This document shows, piece after piece, positions 11,655 through 22,155 of a stretch of DNA of 64,000 bases (positions are counted from its first letter, which is position 1; each line of letters opens with the position of its first letter). Both the position numbers and the translations under genes were made by a program. Source of the DNA: Bryoerythrophyllum caledonicum (Eukaryota > Streptophyta > Bryopsida > Pottiales > Pottiaceae); assembly GCA_963971425.1 (NCBI GenBank), contig OZ020525.1, positions 3,827,560 to 3,891,559 on the forward strand, read 5' to 3'. The notes under the pieces are model-generated. The model saw only the letters and a list, made by a program, of their open reading frames with translations, did no database searches and was not told where the DNA came from.

Positions 11655-11929
11655 GGCGCGGACAGGAAACCCCCCAAGCTCGGGCTTACCCAAGGTGGGC
11701 CCCGTCTTAATTGCATGGGCTCATTTTTCTGGCCCTCCCATTTTAGGGGGATCAGAGGCTTTTTTTGGCTTTTTTATTACAAATTGGAGCTTACAGCTAA
11801 ATTTAAACTATAGGTCCCCCTTTGGCTAAATTTAGGGGCCCATCCAAAAAAAAATAGGGGCGAGGTTTTGGCCCCACCACCTCCTCCCCCACCTGGTAAG
11901 TCTGAGCGTGGGGGGTTTCCTATCAAATC
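11655..11929 (+). mobile_element. MITE family B, copy 2 (Mutator-type)
   Basis: This 275-bp element is flanked by a 10-bp near-perfect repeat (gtttccacgg at 11645-11654, gtttccatgg at 11930-11939). Its imperfect inverted ends contain AGGAAACCCCCC and CTTACC. It matches the reverse complement of 5449-5728 along its full length. Confidence 0.8.
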
Positions 11930-12177
11930 GTTTCCATGGAAGGCCCGACCCGTCTGAATATAGCCTGTGGAAAATATAGTCTAAATCACCCACACTAATT
12001 TTCATCAAATCACATGCATGTCAAGTTTTGATTGGGTATTTGTTCTCAAGCAACTGTGTGAGAGTCAACAATTGCATGTAACTTTCCCATTAGTGTAGGT
12101 ATTTTGAAATGGTATGGTTCACACTATATTCAATGTTTAGTGTAGCTTCTCACCCTATCCAAAAAAGTAACGTTGGA

Positions 12178-12377
12178 NNNNNNNNNNNNNNNNNNNNNNN
12201 NNNNNNNNNNNNNNNNNNNNNNNNNNNNNNNNNNNNNNNNNNNNNNNNNNNNNNNNNNNNNNNNNNNNNNNNNNNNNNNNNNNNNNNNNNNNNNNNNNNN
12301 NNNNNNNNNNNNNNNNNNNNNNNNNNNNNNNNNNNNNNNNNNNNNNNNNNNNNNNNNNNNNNNNNNNNNNNNNNNNN
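12178..12377. other. Assembly gap of 200 N
   Basis: Exactly 200 undetermined bases, probably a placeholder length. The right arm of the flanking Tc1 element has about 515 bp (15035-15549) with no counterpart left of base 12378. The gap therefore likely hides at least the missing part of the left inverted arm. Confidence 0.95.
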
Positions 12378-12803
12378 GAAAAATTTTCAAGGCCAAAAAA
12401 TGTATTCAAAAGAAGATATTCAAAATCTACTAACATGGGGGTTAGTTGTGAGAAAAGTTTCACAGCTGCCCACTTTGACACCCTCCCAAGAATTCAAAAA
12501 AATTTACTTGTCCATGAAATTTTGGGTATGAAGTCACCTTCACGTCAAATACAAGTGTGGAAAATTTCAAAATCCAAAAGATTTACACAAAAAAACATAT
12601 ACCAAGTCTACCAACATGTATTGTTGTGACAAACAAAGGGGAAAGTTTACCACTACTTCCAACTTCAACACCCTTCCTAGGATTGAGTTTTTGTTGATAC
12701 ATAATGAAATTTTTGGCCACAAGATCATCTCTATATTGGTAACATATAAGATAGATTTCAAAGCTAAAAGATGTATATACAAAAAAAAATTATTTCATAT
12801 ATA

Positions 12804-13808
12804 TCAACGTGTATGTCCTCCATTAGCATCAATCACCGCTTGTAACCTTGAGGGCATAGAATGACATAGTTGAAGGAGCTTTGTACCTCTAACCAAATTC
12901 CACTCTTTTTCAAGAACTACCTTCATCACTTCTAAGTTTCTAGGGCATTCTTTGCCATGTTGCACAACATCTTTTAGCATCCTCCAGACATTCTCGATTG
13001 GATTGAGATCGGGAGAGTTTGCAGGCCAATTGAGCTTTTCGAGTTGGTGGGTTTGTCTCCATTCTTCACATGTTTTGCTACGATGAACAGGTGCACCATC
13101 TTCCATTAGCACTCCTTCTGGAAGTCTACTCAAGAAATGAATCAATTCGCCATCGTAGACCACTTCAACAAAATCTTTAGCAGAACGTTGAGTTTTTGGC
13201 ATAAAGACAAGTTGTGACTTTTGTCCTCCAGCAAATGCACCCCAAATCATCAAAGATGTCCGTCCACTTTTAAAAGTAGGAACTATACAACTTGATGAAT
13301 AACGCTCTTATGCACTTCTCCAAACATGAATTTGCCGAGAACTTTTTCCAATCTCAAAAGTAGATTCATCTGTCCAAACAATACGCTCCCACTCTTTTGG
13401 ACTCCATCCATGGTACTTCTGAGCAAAAGCTAACCGTTGAGACATGTGATGGGATGTCAAGAAAGGTTTTTTGACTGCAATTCGACTAAAAATACCACAT
13501 TTATGTAATACCCTTTGAATAGTACGTCTACACACTTGAGTACGGCACATATTAGTAATCTCTTAGACCGAGGAGCAACGATGAGTTTTTGCATAACGCA
13601 CAATATTATTCACATCTCTCTCACTAAGTTTTTTAGCGTGACTTCCACCGCAAGGTTTGCGCTTATAAGTTCCATCTTCTTTAAACGTTTTTACTAACCT
13701 CTGAACTGTTCTAACAGAAACTCCAGTAGTGGCTGCAATTTGAACTCTTGTATTTCCTCCCTCACTCAAACCTATAATGCGAGCACGGATTTCATCTGAA
13801 ATTGCCAT
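12804..13808 (-). pseudogene. Tc1 transposase pseudogene, two in-frame stops
   Basis: This is the same transposase as at 2518-3528 and reads in one frame from the methionine at 13808 to 12804. Two TAA codons interrupt it, at 13563-13565 and 13308-13310. There is no frameshift. The second stop replaces the tyrosine of the copy 1 motif RSAYERYSS. Unlike copy 1 it keeps the first catalytic Asp (WTDES) as well as MEDGAPVH and SPDLNPIEN. The pair shows independent decay of two copies of one family. Confidence 0.93.
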
Positions 13809-13974
13809 TATAGACTATTTTTTATGATGTTGATACAATACTAAATGCTCTTCAATAAGTAATCAATATAACACTCAACCTATGGCAATTGGATTATATA
13901 ATTCAATAAACACAAAGGACTCAGCTTATGGAATGTGCACTAAATAAATCAATCAACAACATAACACTCACATT

Positions 13975-14250
13975 GGCATGTGCATTAGGTGATAACCATG
14001 GCATGTGCATTAGATGATAACCATGGCATGTGCATCAATTGAATGAACTAAAAAATACTCTTGGACATACTCATGCCACATGTGATTCGTCAACACTCAG
14101 TTAACTAGTCAACAACACTCAACAAAAAATAAAAATATATCCACTCAATAAATCAGCCCATATGTGATATGCCCACTCAATGGATCAGCCCATATGTGAT
14201 ATGCCCACTCAATGGATCAACCCATATGTGATTTGTCTACTCAATCAGTC
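13975..14250. repeat. Short tandem repeats inside Tc1 copy 2
   Basis: A 25-bp unit (ggcatgtgcattaggtgata region) occurs twice at about 13975-14030. A roughly 34-bp unit containing cccatatgtgatatgcccac occurs about three times at 14155-14245. They lie between the transposase start and the right arm and carry no coding signal. Confidence 0.7.
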
Positions 14251-15551
14251 AACAACACTCAGCCCATATCTAATATGTTCACTCAATACCATCTCAACAT
14301 TCACTCTATTACAAATCACATGACAAAATACACACAACATTTCCTTTATATAGTGCTCAACAGATATTTGGAGGAGAAAACTCGTCATACGTGCATAATG
14401 CACACCAAACCTTATGACAAGTGGATTCTTCTACACAAAACAACTCTGCAATTCTACATGTAGATTTCATTGATCTTTTCAAGATGCATTTATGTTTGGT
14501 AGCTTAGTCACATGAATAAAATCAATGAAGAGTACGAGGTGTCAAAGATAATTTGACATTCTCAATATGCCCCTTCAATATAGTTTCTCATTGTTACAAA
14601 CATTGGTAGATATGGAATAAATTTTTTTTGTATATACATCTTTTGGCTTTGAAATCTATCTCATATGTTACCAATATAGAGATGATCTTGTGGCCAAAAT
14701 TTCATTATGTATCAACAAAAACTCAATCCTAGGAAGGGTGTTGAAGTTGGAAGTAGTGGTAAACTTTCCCCTTTGTTTGTCACAACAATACATGTTGGTA
14801 GACTTGGTATATGTTTTTTTGTGTAAATCTTTTGGATTTTGAAATTTTCCACACTTGTATTTGACGTGAAGGTGACTTCATACCCAAAATTTCATGGACA
14901 AATAAATTTTTTTGAATTCTTGGGAGGGTGTCAAAGTGGGCAGCTGTGAAACTTTTCTCACAACTAACCCCCATGTTAGTAGATTTTGAATATCTTCTTT
15001 TGAATACATTTTTTGGCCTTGAAAATTTTCCCACATGTTATCAACATAAAGGTTACCATGTGTCAAAAATTTCATGTTGAAATAACAAACCCTCAATCCT
15101 AGGGAGGGTGTCAAAGTTGGAAGTAGTAAAATGGTTTTTCCCTTTTTTTCTCACAATTACACATGTTGGTAGATTTGGGATGTGATTTTTTTTGTGCATT
15201 TTTTGGACTTGAAAATTTCCACACATGTAATCAACATAAAGGTGTTCTCACTCCAAAAATTCCATGGGCAAAAAAAATTTCCTCAATCCTTGGGATGGTG
15301 TCAAAGTTGGCGGTTGAGAAACTTTTCTCACAGCTACCCCATGGTGGTTAATTTTTAATATCTTTTGTTTTATAAGTCCTCTGGACTTGAAATTTGGTAT
15401 GCATGTTTTTAACATAGAGGTGATACTGTTCCCAAAATTTAAGGGTAAAAGAACAATTTTTCAGCCCTGTGGAGGGCGTCAAAGTTGGCAGCAGTGTGGG
15501 ACACCATCCCTGGAATTGCCCAAACGCCAATTTGAATGTCACCCTACTGTA

Positions 15552-16880
15552 CAATATTCTACCCAATTGTCCCAAAGTCTAGCTTTTGATGCTTGGAGCA
15601 CCATGATTTTTTCCCTGCAAATCTAAAAAGATAAAAAGAAAAATGAAAATCCTACAAAGATAAGTTCTTTGCCTATTCTTTGTTATAGCTTTTGGTAGTT
15701 TTGTCTTTTGATATGAAGTAAAAAACTTTGATATCATCTTTGAACTTTTAATCCTTTAATGCCGATCGACCATATATAGGTCGTTCGGAGACAAGAATCT
15801 TTGTAGCAATCTTTACAGTCCACCTCAAAGGAAAATTTAGACTATGATTAGAGGTAGTGTAAGATTAGCATGTATGGAGAACATCGCCGCAAGAATTAGT
15901 GCAACAATCGGGGAGCTATAGTGATTACCCTAAAATGGAATCATACATTTTTGTTTTAAATGTATGCATTGAGTAGATGTATTTCTGCATGATCTAGAAC
16001 GCTCCTAGATTCTAACAAGCTAAAAAAAGCTCATTGGCATTAAAGGGTTAAATTTAATGATCTCATACATGCAATGGTCTTTGCACTTGAATTCAATATA
16101 TTAACCTTACAAGTGAATGACAAGATCTAAGAGTTGGAAGTGGTAAGCATGGGCGAATTGACCCCCTCATTCGTACCGTAAGGAATAGGGCGATGGGGAT
16201 CAATCCGCCCAGACTGGCGCCTGGCTCCTGGGCCCCGCCCTACGCCCCGGCCCCACCTTGCTCCTGGGTCGTCGCGTGCGAAGGCGCTATCAGCGCAGCG
16301 CGCCGTCTTGCGATCTACCCAAACAGAAGCCCGGAGCCCCCATACCCGCAGCAGCGGGACGATACTCAGAACCCCCATACCCGCCGCTCTTTCCGCACAT
16401 GGGTTCGCGAAACTTGCTCTTTGTACTCAATGGCTCGAGCTGGCCTAGCTCTAGGCCGCTCTCTAGGAGCTGGAGCTCCACGACTTCTTTATTTCATCTT
16501 GTTATGGAGGTGCCTTTGGAGGTACCATTGGAGGTATCATTTGAGACTAGTTTGTTTCATTTCTGAAATGTAGGGTATTGGAGTCAAATGATTTCTTTGT
16601 GTCAAATTGGAGATTTCTAGATTAGGGCTTGTATATGCTATGTCAAATTAGTTTCTTTCACCCATTGGTGACTAGAATATTGAATGAAACACATTCTAGG
16701 GCGAGTTGATGAAGTTCTAGGTTGTTTAAAATAACCTCAAAATGAAAAAAGTTAATTGAAGAACCTTCTGAAAAAATGTGTAAGGTGAAGGTATCAAGAT
16801 AGTTCACAATTAGAAAAAATCATTACTTTTGTTGAACTGCATCCAATGACAAATAATGTGATTCACGGGGGGAAGAGAGT
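15552..16880. other. Non-coding region with a GC-rich block
   Basis: It is AT-rich except for a GC-rich block at 16180-16420. Within that block about 60 bp (16345-16405) resemble the reverse complement of 57895-57945. I see no convincing protein; overlapping open frames in the block come from base composition. Confidence 0.4.
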
Positions 16881-16959
16881 TGCAAAATGGTCATGTACGT
16901 ACTCTGTATGTAAGGTGTTGTATTTGAGCATATTTAGGGTATTTTTTGTAGAGTGTGGC

Positions 16960-17220
16960 AGTGACATTTTTTGCAACTCTTTTCCCCCCGTGACGGGTAT
17001 TGATATGTAAAGGGGGGGTGGTAGTGACGTTTATTGCAAATGTAGCTCTCGATGACGGGTATTTCATATTTTAGAAGAAGTGGCAGTGACGTTTATTGTA
17101 ACTATTTATTTTTGTGACGGGTATTGATTGATTATGAAAATGATGGCAGTGACATCTCTTGCAACTATTACCCTTTGTGAAGGGTACTTTCAAATCATGT
17201 ACAAGGTTCATTGAAAATTT
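16960..17220 (+). repeat. Subterminal tandem repeat of the Mutator element, about four units
   Basis: The period is about 63 bp. Each unit starts like tggcagtgacgtttattgca and continues to gtgacgggtatt (units near 16965, 17030, 17090 and 17145). The same motif is inverted at 55790-55930. Such repeats near the ends are commonly transposase binding sites; that role is inferred. Confidence 0.75.
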
Positions 17221-17539
17221 TCAACAATATTCTGGCGCGAGACAGGTGTTTTTCTTTGCAATACGTTAATCATATACAAGTACTTATTGAAATTTTATTC
17301 ATATTCCAATTTCTTTGGGATATCTTTGAATATAATTGTACGTAAATATGTTTGATACCTCTCATTGATACTTTTACATTTTATTCTTTTCTTGATTAGA
17401 CATTTACATTGTATCATATGTTTGTTGGAATTAGAAAGGCAAGATGCGGAAGCCTCGGGGTCCTCCAGAAGTTTAAAACCCACCTCCCGGACCCTTTTCT
17501 TTCCTTGACATAACATGGGAAAAAACAACTAGGCAAGGA

Positions 17540-18473
17540 TGGGGCAATGTTAGTGCGGTTGTTCATACGTTTATTCCGTATGATAGAGTTCAAGATTTCA
17601 TCAATGGATAGATGTGAAGATGGCTCCTCGTAAGTTGGAATGTGAAGGAGCGAAAGAAAGGGAAACCGAAGAAAATACCTTACTTTTATCATTCATTGAG
17701 CACATTTGGTATGAATGTGCGTATGGCCCAGAGGATCATCAGAATGATCCACGGTTCCCTAGGTCTCTTAAACGTGGATGCATTGCAGAGTTTTCACTGA
17801 AGCAATTGGAACTTTATCCGGATGTAGGCGAAGTCGCATACTATCATGTCGATCATACAAGAGAGGATGGAACGCCGGCTCACGGTTCTAGTGATCTGGA
17901 GTCACTTGGGAGGAGAACTGCACATCAACCACGAATGGCTGCTGAAATGAAGTTGTGGATTCAAACAAAACTTATTGCACGGTTCACATCTCTTCAAATA
18001 TTTGAGGAGCATCGGTGGAATTGGAATGAGCGAATGAAGCTAAATGTACCAAGTACTTGAGATGACTTCATCAAACTTAAAGACATTGCATACATGGAGG
18101 GACGTCAGGAGAGGGGGGTGTGGCGTAAGGATCCATCGGATTTCTGTAGTTTGAAGACGTGTCCAGAGAACGTGTTCAAGTGGAACGAACAAGATGATGT
18201 CACAGAATTGCCTTTTCTTTTGGGTATCCAAACCGAGTGGCAAAAGAAGATGATCGGATGAAGTTCGGACATGGCAGAGCGATTTCTATAGATGCTACGC
18301 ATGGTAGGAACATTCCTAACTATCTTCTATGGACTTTGTTTGTGTTTGATAGTTGGAATTATGGTATTCTAGTTGCTTGGGTGCTCGCAAGCCGATCCAC
18401 GGAAGAGGACATGGTCATGTGGTTGGACCCTTTACGAAGGCATATTGAGAAAAATAGATATTTAACAAAATAT
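17540..18473 (+). pseudogene. Mutator-like transposase, N-terminal half
   Basis: Readable coding begins near 17540 (WGNVSAVVHTFIPYDRVQ) and shifts frame near 17595. It runs openly through KRGCIAEFSLKQLELYP, typical of the N-terminal region of plant MULE/FAR1-type transposases. It meets an in-frame TGA at 18058-18060 and continues in the same frame to LLGIQTEWQKKM. A further frameshift near 18245-18260 leads to GHGRAISIDATHGRN, which carries the first catalytic Asp of the MULE DDE domain. Coding stops at 18473, where foreign DNA begins; the protein resumes at 53961. The broken state shows that the element is dead. Confidence 0.82.
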
Positions 18474-18849
18474 GGACAAAACAAAGTCCAGAAATAAAAA
18501 CGAGTAAAAAACAAGTCATTGAGAAAAAACTCAGTCGGCGGGCAGCAGAGGCCAAAAGTAATAAAGCAAGAAAAATTCAATCGACAAATCCGATGTTCCA
18601 AAATAACATATACCAGTTGCAAAAAAGAGACGTTTATTGATCAAAACAAATTACAGTGTCGGCTGGCAGCCAACCAAAAAGTGAACATCTCGAAAACTAA
18701 TAAATACAACTTCCTAGAAGAAACCATCCTATAATAAAGTTGAACGGAAACTACTGACACGTACATGAACCCTCAAAATCAAATTATACAACACGAATGC
18801 TCACTTTCATGAACTTTACAAAATGCATCCTTCAAATCACGGACAAAAA

Positions 18850-19566
18850 CTAATTTGAAGACCATCGGCTGGCAGCCGAAGGAGAAGACCTAGTACCATT
18901 TGATTTCATCCCATCGGACAACTGTGCGCCCACACTCACGCGCCTTTGAAACCGCCCAATGAGACTGACCAGATTGATGTGTTTGCTCAAATATTTAGGC
19001 ACACTTGAAAATCTGTGGAGTGGATGGATGAAGGGAAGGATGTCGGTCACCACGTTAGGAATAACATGGTCATTGTCTCGAAGGCTCAAATGACCCTGAA
19101 ACGGCCAGGGAATATAACAAATGTTGTCGGGGTTTTTCCTGAGAGACCTTGGGTTCACATCCACGAACAGAACTTGATGAGGCAGGCAGACAAAACGCGT
19201 ATGATTCTTCTTAGAAAGAATAGACATCGTTTTGTAACTCCCAGGAAAATTTATGCTCTGCGCTAAGTCACGTCTGCTATAGACAAATGACAGCCTATCC
19301 ATAACACCAACCGGAAGAATATGCCGCAAGACAAGTTGTAACTCCTCCATCGGCAACGTTGACCAAAGCGTGACGTTAAAGCAAGGGAGCAACATATCAA
19401 AAAGTTTCTTCTGGCCTGGCTGGCGAACTATATTCTCACGAGTGCAAGAACCAGAAGTTGGCACACGTGGTTTTACAAAGCAAAGGAGCCCATTGACACA
19501 AAGGACAACACACTTTCGATACGGTGAAGGGGTTCCATATAAGCATTTGAAATAAAAGGATGACCC
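18850..19566 (-). CDS. FCP1/NIF-type HAD domain protein, paralogue 4 (terminal exon)
   Basis: The exon starts after a 3' splice site (tattttccag, ending 19567) whose intron carries a palindrome at 19634. It runs uninterrupted to a stop at 18850. The motif YRKCVVLCVNGLLCF aligns with the DLNG catalytic block of plant FCP1/NIF-type phosphatases. FNVTLWS and VLFVDVNPRSLRKNP match the later conserved blocks. Both catalytic aspartates are missing (C-V-N), so phosphatase activity is unlikely. The palindrome at 18865 is translated as part of the C-terminus. The 5' exon was not identified. It is one of four related leftward units. Confidence 0.6.
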   Translation of the reverse strand, partial: GSSFYFKCLYGTPSPYRKCVVLCVNGLLCFVKPRVPTSGSCTRENIVRQPGQKKLFDMLLPCFNVTLWSTLPMEELQLVLRHILPVGVMDRLSFVYSRRDLAQSINFPGSYKTMSILSKKNHTRFVCLPHQVLFVDVNPRSLRKNPDNICYIPWPFQGHLSLRDNDHVIPNVVTDILPFIHPLHRFSSVPKYLSKHINLVSLIGRFQRRVSVGAQLSDGMKSNGTRSSPSAASRWSSN

Positions 19567-19863
19567 CTGGAAAATAAAAAAGAAGACAATCGTCATGATG
19601 CCGAATATTAAGGAAGGATGAAAACACTGTACTGTCGGCTGCCAGCCGTCGAGGCATAACAATGCATATGACAATCATAAGAGATGAAGTACAGACATGT
19701 GATAAAGGCAACACATACACACAGGAAAGCTGGAATTAGAAAATATATCATAAAATCAAAAAAATTAAGAAATTACAAGGAAATGAAGGATCAGTTTCTG
19801 ATTGTCAGTAGCAATAAAGACGAATAGAAACTCGAAAAAGCCCATTCAAGAATAAATGGATAC

Positions 19864-21063
19864 TTAGTTCGAGTAGGTTATTAACAGCTTCGATTCCACT
19901 TCATCGGGACAGTATGGAGCGTCGAAACCCAAGGCGTGGGGATAGATGACCTCCTTGTACTTTTGATGCTGAAACGACCCAGGGTAAAGTCGAGAAGTTC
20001 CAAATTCCCAATTTGCATGGCAGTACTCCTGGACATTGACTCGAGACTTCAAAAGTCCCGAGAGAAAGGGAACTAACGCACTCAATAGATAAGGCTGCAT
20101 CCCGGGAATTGAGATCTCCGAAATATTATACTTAAATAGAGAAGGATGAACAACATTATAGGAGCTATTGAGGATATTTTAGAGAGGAAAGGGATCAACG
20201 AGAAGCGTGTTCCGCTCATTTGCATCAGGCCCGATTAAATAGCGTCTATCAGAAAACATTCGGGCCAACCTCTTCAGCAGCGGTACAGCTGAAGTCAAGG
20301 GATTCTTGGCCGTAGAGGAATCACAGTAGGTAGTGCCCAACACTTTTGTGTTCTTTCGTAAGTCGAGGAAAACATCGAACAAGTGATCCATGTGTCGATG
20401 GATCTCTTTGAAATTATCGGGTGACCAAAAGGCCAACGAAAAGGACGACTAGCAGAAAGCAAGGAACTCTCAAAGCCTAGGCCTAGATTTCTGATAAAAG
20501 CTCTTCCTCTTAGCATTGCCACGACAAACAAAACTTTCGGCGAAGAGAAGCCCCTTTAGTTCAAGGACGAGGTAGTAGCTTGAAGGACCGACCTGAATGT
20601 TCATGTGAACCAAATCGGAGCTGAGGTCGGCAGTTGGAACTGAAGCAGACGAAGGTGTCGGCTGAGAGCCGACGACATTGACACCGATAGGACAAGCACC
20701 ATCCGAAACAAAATCGTCGGTGTCTACCTCCTCGATGTGACAGCGGGTGGAGCCAGAAGCGACAGCTACATTCCCAGGACGCATCGGTGACACGATCTCA
20801 ACTATGACAGCAGGCTTGATTACAACTGCAAGCTCCCCGACATGCTGTAGTGAACATTGGCCAGAATCGATATTAAATCCAAGACCGCTAGCGGCACCAG
20901 GTAATTCTTGATGCTCCAGTCTCTCGTAATCTCCCAATAGTGAGTGAAAGCCACTGAAGCGCGGGGAGATATCCGTCAAGTCAATGTCTCCTGGATCAGT
21001 CGCAACGGCAAATTGGTGCGAAATATCCCCAGGAACTCCGACTTCAAGGAATCAATTTTGCAT
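19864..21063 (-). pseudogene. FCP1/NIF-type HAD domain protein, paralogue 3, with in-frame stops
   Basis: The exon begins after the 3' splice site ttgacttcag and reads in one frame to 19864. It is interrupted by TGA (21052-21054), TGA (20470-20472), TAG (20449-20451) and TAA (20179-20181), with no frameshift. A low-complexity N-terminal part precedes the HAD motif YYLVLELKGLLF; NTLLVDPFP and a C-terminal RLYPGSF block align with the paralogues. The usual catalytic DxD is E-L-K. A palindrome variant at 20657 lies in the coding part. All the stops can arise by single C-to-T changes, although I cannot see the ancestral codons. Confidence 0.7.
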
Positions 21064-21231
21064 CTGAAGTCAATAAAGCAGACATGTATAGATTCACTGA
21101 GGCACCAATCACAAATGATTGTTCAAAAAACAAAAGAGTTTTATTACCAAAAAATTGTATTTACAGCAAGTCAATAAAGGTCTGACAAAATGAACATTCG
21201 AGGGCGTCGGCTGCCAGCCGACGCTACAATC

Positions 21232-21945
21232 CTAAGAGGAAGAAATACTAAGACGCATCGAGCTAGGATAAGCTTCGACGTATTCCGCCCACTTTGGGTC
21301 ATCGGGCCAAAGTCGAGGATATCCGGTCGAATCGATTTTCTCACAAACATACTCAGGAACAGGCAATCCCGATGAAACCAAACCAGAAAGGAACTGAACA
21401 ACACTAGGAAGAATAGCATTCTTCACGGTCTCCTTCGAAGTCAGATCGAACGTCAGGGGATGCATGACATTGAGGGGACTGTTCCGGACATTAGAAAAAT
21501 GACAGCAGTTGAGAAGAAGAGTGTTTAGGCTATTCGCTCCAGTGCCTAACAAGTCGGACGGATGCAAAAACAGAGTAGAAAGCCTTCGAATATATAGAGT
21601 CCGACCGTTGAACGATGTCGTCGCTGTGTCGCAAAAACTGTTGTGGAAACAATGTCTAATTTCTCTAACGATGCCACACTGTCCCTCGAGAGCTATCATT
21701 TGTAATTTCAGAAAAGAGCTGGATTGGTCACTCCAAACTGCCACAGTGAAGTTGGAAACACAGAACTCGAGAAACTCTTTCAGCATCGGCCGAAAGATGG
21801 TATGCCATTTCCTGTCAGCTCCAACACCTTGCGCCATTAAGAGAGCGTTCAAGGATAGGATAAGAAAGTACTTATTGACCTTCTCAGATGGTCCGGTGCG
21901 GAGCGATAAAGACCACTCACTTGCGTCGCCAACTCCAGAGTCAAC
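21232..21945 (-). CDS. FCP1/NIF-type HAD domain protein, paralogue 2 (exon)
   Basis: The exon opens after the 3' splice site tttcttcag at 21946 and stays open for 237 codons to a stop at 21232. KYFLILSLNALLMAQ corresponds to the catalytic block, FTVAVWS to the next block, and NSLNTLLLNCCHFSNVRNSP to the acidic-loop block, which has lost its aspartates. The C-terminal PRLWPDDPKWAEYV aligns with NPRLLPGEPEREQFV of paralogue 1. A palindrome lies about 10 bp after the stop (21206) and another at 22132 in the preceding intron or spacer. The protein is likely non-catalytic; its role is unknown. Confidence 0.65.
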   Translation of the reverse strand, partial: VDSGVGDASEWSLSLRTGPSEKVNKYFLILSLNALLMAQGVGADRKWHTIFRPMLKEFLEFCVSNFTVAVWSDQSSSFLKLQMIALEGQCGIVREIRHCFHNSFCDTATTSFNGRTLYIRRLSTLFLHPSDLLGTGANSLNTLLLNCCHFSNVRNSPLNVMHPLTFDLTSKETVKNAILPSVVQFLSGLVSSGLPVPEYVCEKIDSTGYPRLWPDDPKWAEYVEAYPSSMRLSISSS

Positions 21946-22155
21946 CTGAAGAAATGAATGGATGACGATGCATGAATTAAGAACCCATCAAGTGCATAGG
22001 AAGTTGAGATAATTACAATCGATGTTTATTAGGGGTAAACATTCACACAAAGATAATATCAATGTGCGAACAAAAAATAAAATTCCATAGTCATGACGAA
22101 TGTCATGAAATGAATGTAATGAATTTAAGCGTCGGCTGGCAGCCGACGAATTGAT

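Larger units (their letters stand above)
12378..15549 (-). mobile_element. Tc1-type transposon, copy 2, left end lost in the gap
   Basis: The right terminus at 15549 has the same end sequence as copy 1 (reading inward CAGTAGGGTGACATTC) and is followed by TA (15550-15551). The right arm (about 14590-15549) holds five repeat units of about 190 bp (near 14735, 14930, 15107, 15300 and 15475), against three per arm in copy 1. The visible left arm holds two units (near 12470 and 12660), and the rest presumably lies in the N gap. It encloses a broken transposase gene. Confidence 0.88.

Noticed and set aside
12109-12531. Open frames spanning the N gap
   Set aside because: They consist mostly of undetermined residues.
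16127-16573. Several overlapping frames on both strands in the GC-rich block
   Set aside because: All frames are open because of high GC content; no domain, and no splice context.
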